Notes under the pieces: model-generated | What the model saw: only the letters and a program-made list of their open reading frames with translations | Told to the model about the DNA's origin: nothing | Database searches by the model: none | From: Tetrapisispora phaffii CBS 4417 | Lineage: Eukaryota > Ascomycota > Saccharomycetes > Saccharomycetales > Saccharomycetaceae | Reading direction: 5' to 3' | NCBI RefSeq assembly: GCF_000236905.1 | Contig: NC_016530.1 | Coordinates: 62,001-126,000 of the forward strand | Length of the DNA: 64,000 nt | Shown here: piece after piece, positions 60,289 through 64,000 of the stretch | How positions within the stretch are numbered: position 1 is the first letter of the stretch | Layout: each line of letters begins with the position of its first letter | Made by a program: the position numbers and the translations under genes

Positions 60289-61383
60289 ATGTCTGTGAAG
60301 CAGAAAAAGAAAGTTTTAGAAAAACCTGAAGGGTACAAAGTTATTTCTGATGATGATCTATTTAGATCGTCCTCACAATATAGACTATGGTCCTTCACAA
60401 AGGAGCAATTGGATACAAAAAGAGTAGACACGAATGCCCATGCAGTTGCAGCTATCGAGGAGAAGTTAACGATGTTTAAGAAGGATTATGCTAGCGATAT
60501 TAGCGAAGAAGATGCTAAAATGATTAATGAGAAGGCAATTCCTCTAACCGCAGAAGAAGAGTTGAAGTTAGTTGACTTCTACGCCAAGAAAGTCCAAGGC
60601 ATTGCGCAACATTTGAACCTACCAACGGAGGTTGTTTCTTCTGCGTTGATATTTTTCAAAAGATTTTATTTGGAAAACTCTGTAATGGAGATTGATCCAA
60701 AGACCATTGTCCATACTATCATTTTCTTAGCTTGTAAATCTGAAAACTATTTCATCAGTGTCGACTCTTTCTCCAAGAAGACCAAGGCCAGCAGAGATAC
60801 AATATTAAAATATGAATTCAGGATTCTAGAAAGCTTGAAGTTTTCTTTATTATGTCACCATCCTTTTAAGCCTTTGCATGGGTTCTTCCTGGATATCCAA
60901 AATGTTTTACATGGAAAAGTTGACGTGAAATATATGGGAGAAATTTACACCAAGACCAAGAAAAGAATATCCGATGCACTATTGACAGACGTGGCATTTT
61001 TATTCACTCCACCGCAAATCACTCTTGCTGCTCTTTCGTTAGAGGATGAGCAACTAACGGAGAAATATTTGGAGACTAAATTCAGCAATACCGATACCAT
61101 CATCGAGGCAAGCAAGGATACCAATGAGAAAGATAAAGATAGCGAGGTCATAAAAGAGGACAGACCAGATAAAATTAACTACATACTGCTACTGTCATTG
61201 ATCGATCAATGCAAAGAGGTCATGTCTAATCCCTCACAAGTATCAATGGAAGAGGCAAAATCCAGTGCTGCAAAGCTATACTTCTGTAATCATCCAATGA
61301 ACATAATCCAAAGAAATAAAAAGACGCAACCTGATGGAACAGATTCGAAAGAGGAGTCCCCAGTTAAGAAACAGAAAATATAA
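60289..61383 (+). CDS. CCL1: TFIIH kinase cyclin Ccl1 (cyclin H)
   Basis: Ccl1 pairs with Kin28 and Tfb3 in TFIIK, which phosphorylates the RNA polymerase II CTD. The 364-residue protein (yeast 393) has the N-terminal helix region SSSQYRLWSFTKEQL and two cyclin folds over about residues 85-290, including IVHTIIFLACKSENYFISVDSF and ILKYEFRILESLKFSLLCHHPFKP. The C-terminus is Lys/Glu-rich. Homologue of YPR025C. Confidence 0.95.
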   Translation: MSVKQKKKVLEKPEGYKVISDDDLFRSSSQYRLWSFTKEQLDTKRVDTNAHAVAAIEEKLTMFKKDYASDISEEDAKMINEKAIPLTAEEELKLVDFYAKKVQGIAQHLNLPTEVVSSALIFFKRFYLENSVMEIDPKTIVHTIIFLACKSENYFISVDSFSKKTKASRDTILKYEFRILESLKFSLLCHHPFKPLHGFFLDIQNVLHGKVDVKYMGEIYTKTKKRISDALLTDVAFLFTPPQITLAALSLEDEQLTEKYLETKFSNTDTIIEASKDTNEKDKDSEVIKEDRPDKINYILLLSLIDQCKEVMSNPSQVSMEEAKSSAAKLYFCNHPMNIIQRNKKTQPDGTDSKEESPVKKQKI

Positions 61384-61899
61384 CCCTACAGATAAGAGAG
61401 TTCTCTCAGCATTAATCACATATATAAACCAACGACATTATATGTATATAGTTTACCATTAAATATTTTCCAAATGCATCAAATGATAACGAATTAAAAT
61501 GTAACTAAATGCAATCAATATGTAGAAAGCTACACGATCACTCTCAGTACATCTTAGAGATCAGTGCTCTTCGTCTAGTTGCAACATGCTTATGTTAATG
61601 CTTTCTGTCACTTCAACGAATCATCGAACACGAGTGTCATGTCATCCAAGTCTCAGGAGATCGTAAGAGTTTGAGGCTTTTAGTTTAACTGTGCAACAAG
61701 GTTTTGAGGTTCGACACTCTTCAATTACAACGATATTTAAAGTATCACCAAACCCATAACATATAAGATGGTTATTGCGTTATTCAGAAATAGGTTTTAT
61801 TTGTAAATTTAGTTTATATTTAAGCCTGGTGCGTAAGCGTAGCGATTGTGCCAATAGAACAGACAGGTTCTGATAAATTAACTATAAAGAGACATTAAG
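61384..61899 (+). other. CCL1-BNA4 intergenic region
   Basis: 516 bp with no supported gene or strong motif. Confidence 0.55.
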
Positions 61900-63333
61900 A
61901 TGAGTTTTACTGAAGCTAAGGTTGCTTCTTGCAGAATAACCGTAGGAGTCATTGGGGCAGGTCCAGTAGGTTTGCTGACGGCTCTGATGTTAAGCAAGCG
62001 GGGTTACATTGTGACCATATTTGATTACCGTGATTTATTTGATGACGACGGTTGTGGTTCAAGTTCTTTACGTTCAATAAATCTGGCTCTTTCTAATAGA
62101 GGAATTAGTTCAATAAGGAGTGTCGATGCCAAGTTATGTGATAAAATTTTGCAAGAGGTTGTTCCAATGAAGGGAAGAATGATACACGACGTCAGTGGTT
62201 CAGAAGACGCTCAGTTGTATGGAATTCATGGTGAATGCATTAATTCCATCGGTAGAGCCTTATTGAACCATATTTTAATGGAAAACGTTAAAAAGGATAA
62301 CCAGATAATGGGAACCTTTAGCAATATTACAATTAAAGAAAAGCATAAATTGCTGTCAATCAAATTTAGTGACCATGAATATGGGAAACAACTTTGCAGT
62401 TTCCAAACATCTAGTCCTTCTAAGAGTATAGAAAATTTTGAGTTTGATTTCGTTATGGGCTGTGACGGAAGCTACTCACAAACAAGATCACAAATAGCTG
62501 AAACAATAGCTGTGAAACAGACAGTTCAGGATGTGGACCGAAAATATGTTGAATTAAGATTCGAACCAAATAAAGATGGTTCCTATATTTTTTCAGAGAA
62601 CTATCTACATATTTGGCCTAGAGATAACTTTATGTTAATAGCGTTACCGAACAATGATGGGTCATTTACTGCGACTTTCTTTGCTTCCGTTGAAATATTC
62701 CACAAATTAATGGCCATGGATAAAGATGAGTTTCAAAATTTTATTACGTCCAATTTTGAAGATGTGACGAACATAGTGCATATAGATGTTTTTATGGAGT
62801 GCCTATATCAAAATTCTGGGAATGATTTGAACTGTAGAACGTGCTATCCATACCATGTTGATGGAGGGAAAGCTTTATTATTAGGAGATGCTGCTCATAG
62901 CATGGTACCATTTTATGGGCAAGGATTGAACTGTGGATTTGAGGACGTTAAATTCTTGCAAAGTATGCTAGATCAGCATAATGATGACAGAAACTTAGCA
63001 TTTAGGGATTTCTCCCGTCTAAGAGTCCAAGACCATTTAGCTATAATTGACATGTCTAAGAGAAATTACTTCGAGATGTCGCATGATGTTGTCTCAAACA
63101 TGTTCATTGTTAAAAAGTGTCTTGACAACTTTTTACATAGAATCTTAAAAGACTATTGGATCCCACAGTATACTATGGTCACATTCCGTGACGATATCAG
63201 CTATTCGAAGGTTGAACAGTTATCAAACTTCCACAAAAAGATCACCAACATTATGCTGTTTGCAACCGGATTTGGTTCATCCGTAGCTATTATTAGACTA
63301 GTCCACAGACTATTTGAAAAGTCCTCTAAATAA
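61900..63333 (+). CDS. BNA4: Kynurenine 3-monooxygenase
   Basis: An FAD enzyme of the mitochondrial outer membrane that makes 3-hydroxykynurenine in the de novo NAD pathway. The 477-residue protein (yeast 460) has the FAD dinucleotide loop GAGPVG at 19-24, GCDGSYSQTR near 187, and the second FAD motif LLGDAAHSMVPFYGQGLN near 327. A hydrophobic C-terminal anchor (about 447-465) ends the chain. Homologue of YBL098W; next to BRN1, as in S. cerevisiae. Confidence 0.96.
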   Translation: MSFTEAKVASCRITVGVIGAGPVGLLTALMLSKRGYIVTIFDYRDLFDDDGCGSSSLRSINLALSNRGISSIRSVDAKLCDKILQEVVPMKGRMIHDVSGSEDAQLYGIHGECINSIGRALLNHILMENVKKDNQIMGTFSNITIKEKHKLLSIKFSDHEYGKQLCSFQTSSPSKSIENFEFDFVMGCDGSYSQTRSQIAETIAVKQTVQDVDRKYVELRFEPNKDGSYIFSENYLHIWPRDNFMLIALPNNDGSFTATFFASVEIFHKLMAMDKDEFQNFITSNFEDVTNIVHIDVFMECLYQNSGNDLNCRTCYPYHVDGGKALLLGDAAHSMVPFYGQGLNCGFEDVKFLQSMLDQHNDDRNLAFRDFSRLRVQDHLAIIDMSKRNYFEMSHDVVSNMFIVKKCLDNFLHRILKDYWIPQYTMVTFRDDISYSKVEQLSNFHKKITNIMLFATGFGSSVAIIRLVHRLFEKSSK

Positions 63334-63800
63334 ATACACTTCATATAAATATGCCTTTTATACTTAACTTTCTCTCAATATTCAGTTTGAATAATGCTGT
63401 TTTCTTCCCACCCGTTAATTAAAAAGTCATCAAATATTTTCCAATGATAGTTACAACTACAAGTGATACCATCGCTAAAGTATAATCCATGTTAAACATT
63501 AATAACTTCATTAACCAACTATTTACTACTTTTGAATTATTTTATATTAGTGACGCTGACACCTCTGATGGCTTGAATCATATCATACGGACACACATCG
63601 CTACTTCTGTTTAAAATGTCAACAAACCGGAATCAGGATAAATTATGATCTATAAAGAGACTTATGGATGCCAAAACATATAAAAGTCGTTGTAAAGAGG
63701 AGACTCTACCGACGTGGACCGATTAGAAACTGAGTAGAATACTTGGGGTACAGAAACTCCCATTTAGTTTGCGTTAGGGAAGGTATTATAAGCATTAAAA
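63334..63800 (+). other. BNA4-BRN1 intergenic region
   Basis: 467 bp. It holds the BNA4 3' region and BRN1 promoter. No additional gene is seen. Confidence 0.55.
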
Positions 63801-64000
63801 ATGACTACTCAACTCCGATATGAAAATGATGATGGTGATTTATTTACTAATAAAAGCACTATGCTTGCTAACTTTGAGAAATGGATCAAATTGGCAACTG
63901 ACAACAAGATTAATTCTAGGAATAGTTGGAATTTCGGGTTGATTGATTATTTCCACGACTTAAACGTGCTGAAAGATTCAGAAGATAACATCAACTTCCA
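63801..64000 (+). CDS. BRN1: Condensin subunit Brn1 (kleisin), 5' end only
   Basis: Brn1 is the kleisin that joins Smc2 and Smc4 in condensin. Only 66 complete codons are present before the window ends. They read MTTQLRYENDDGDLF... and include STMLANFEKWIKLATDNKIN and SRNSWNFGLIDYFHDL, the conserved N-terminal helices that contact the Smc2 neck. The identification also fits the position after BNA4 (YBL097W after YBL098W). The rest of the gene is outside the window. Confidence 0.94.
   Translation, partial: MTTQLRYENDDGDLFTNKSTMLANFEKWIKLATDNKINSRNSWNFGLIDYFHDLNVLKDSEDNINF

Overview
The window is a gene-dense, intron-poor, AT-rich stretch of a budding-yeast (Saccharomycetaceae) nuclear chromosome. 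I recognise 29 protein-coding genes (two cut by the window ends) and two tRNA genes. The evidence for a budding yeast is direct: nearly every product reads as a one-to-one homologue of a Saccharomyces cerevisiae protein; the three spliced genes (RPS18, RPS17, YOP1) use GTATGT or GTACGT donors, an exact TACTAAC branch point and CAG acceptors; tRNA-Phe carries a short intron after position 37. There is nothing prokaryotic here: no operons, no CRISPR and no intact mobile element.

Layout. 0-9 kb: NHX1 (partial), GUK1, RCF1, USA1, PPN1. 9-18 kb: a YOX1/YHP1 homeobox gene, RPS18, UTP6, ADA2, RPS17. 18-20 kb: a 1.8-kb gene-poor stretch ending at tRNA-Lys(CTT). 20-33 kb: NSE5, a PPZ-type phosphatase, PPM1, GPI17, TRM9, NPL3, ERV25. 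33-47 kb: SPT5, MRPL39, TIF35, RPN9, a YAP1/CAD1 bZIP gene, SIP1, GIS4. 47-53 kb: a 1.6-kb gap, then DUS1 and VPS70. 53-64 kb: APL4, YOP1, tRNA-Phe(GAA), ATP1, CCL1, BNA4 and the start of BRN1.

Gene order: the first 47 kb interleaves genes that in S. cerevisiae lie on two sister regions (YDR422-YDR456 and YML006-YML030), and the last 10 kb interleaves YPR025-YPR029 with YBL097-YBL099. Many ancestral neighbours, some essential (YML6, TAF11), are missing between the retained genes. I infer a post-whole-genome-duplication species that sorted its duplicates differently from S. cerevisiae; the Vanderwaltozyma/Tetrapisispora or Kazachstania/Naumovozyma groups would fit, but the species is not determined.

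The genes are housekeeping: ribosome and translation (RPS17, RPS18, UTP6, TIF35, MRPL39, DUS1, TRM9), transcription (SPT5, ADA2, YOX1, YAP1, CCL1, NPL3), membrane traffic and ER (USA1, ERV25, GPI17, APL4, YOP1, VPS70, NHX1), mitochondria (RCF1, ATP1, BNA4), signalling (PPZ, SIP1, GIS4, PPM1), and chromosome or protein turnover (NSE5, BRN1, RPN9). I found no convincing new multi-gene system. The most unusual signals are long perfect inverted repeats in several divergent promoters (near 9.0, 16.7, 19.0, 31.8 and 32.0 kb), a helically phased pair of Cbf1-type sites next to a Rap1-type site upstream of RPS17, a palindromic Mcm1/homeodomain-like site in the YOX1 promoter, and sequence changes that suggest altered regulation or lost catalysis in SIP1, YAP1 and VPS70.
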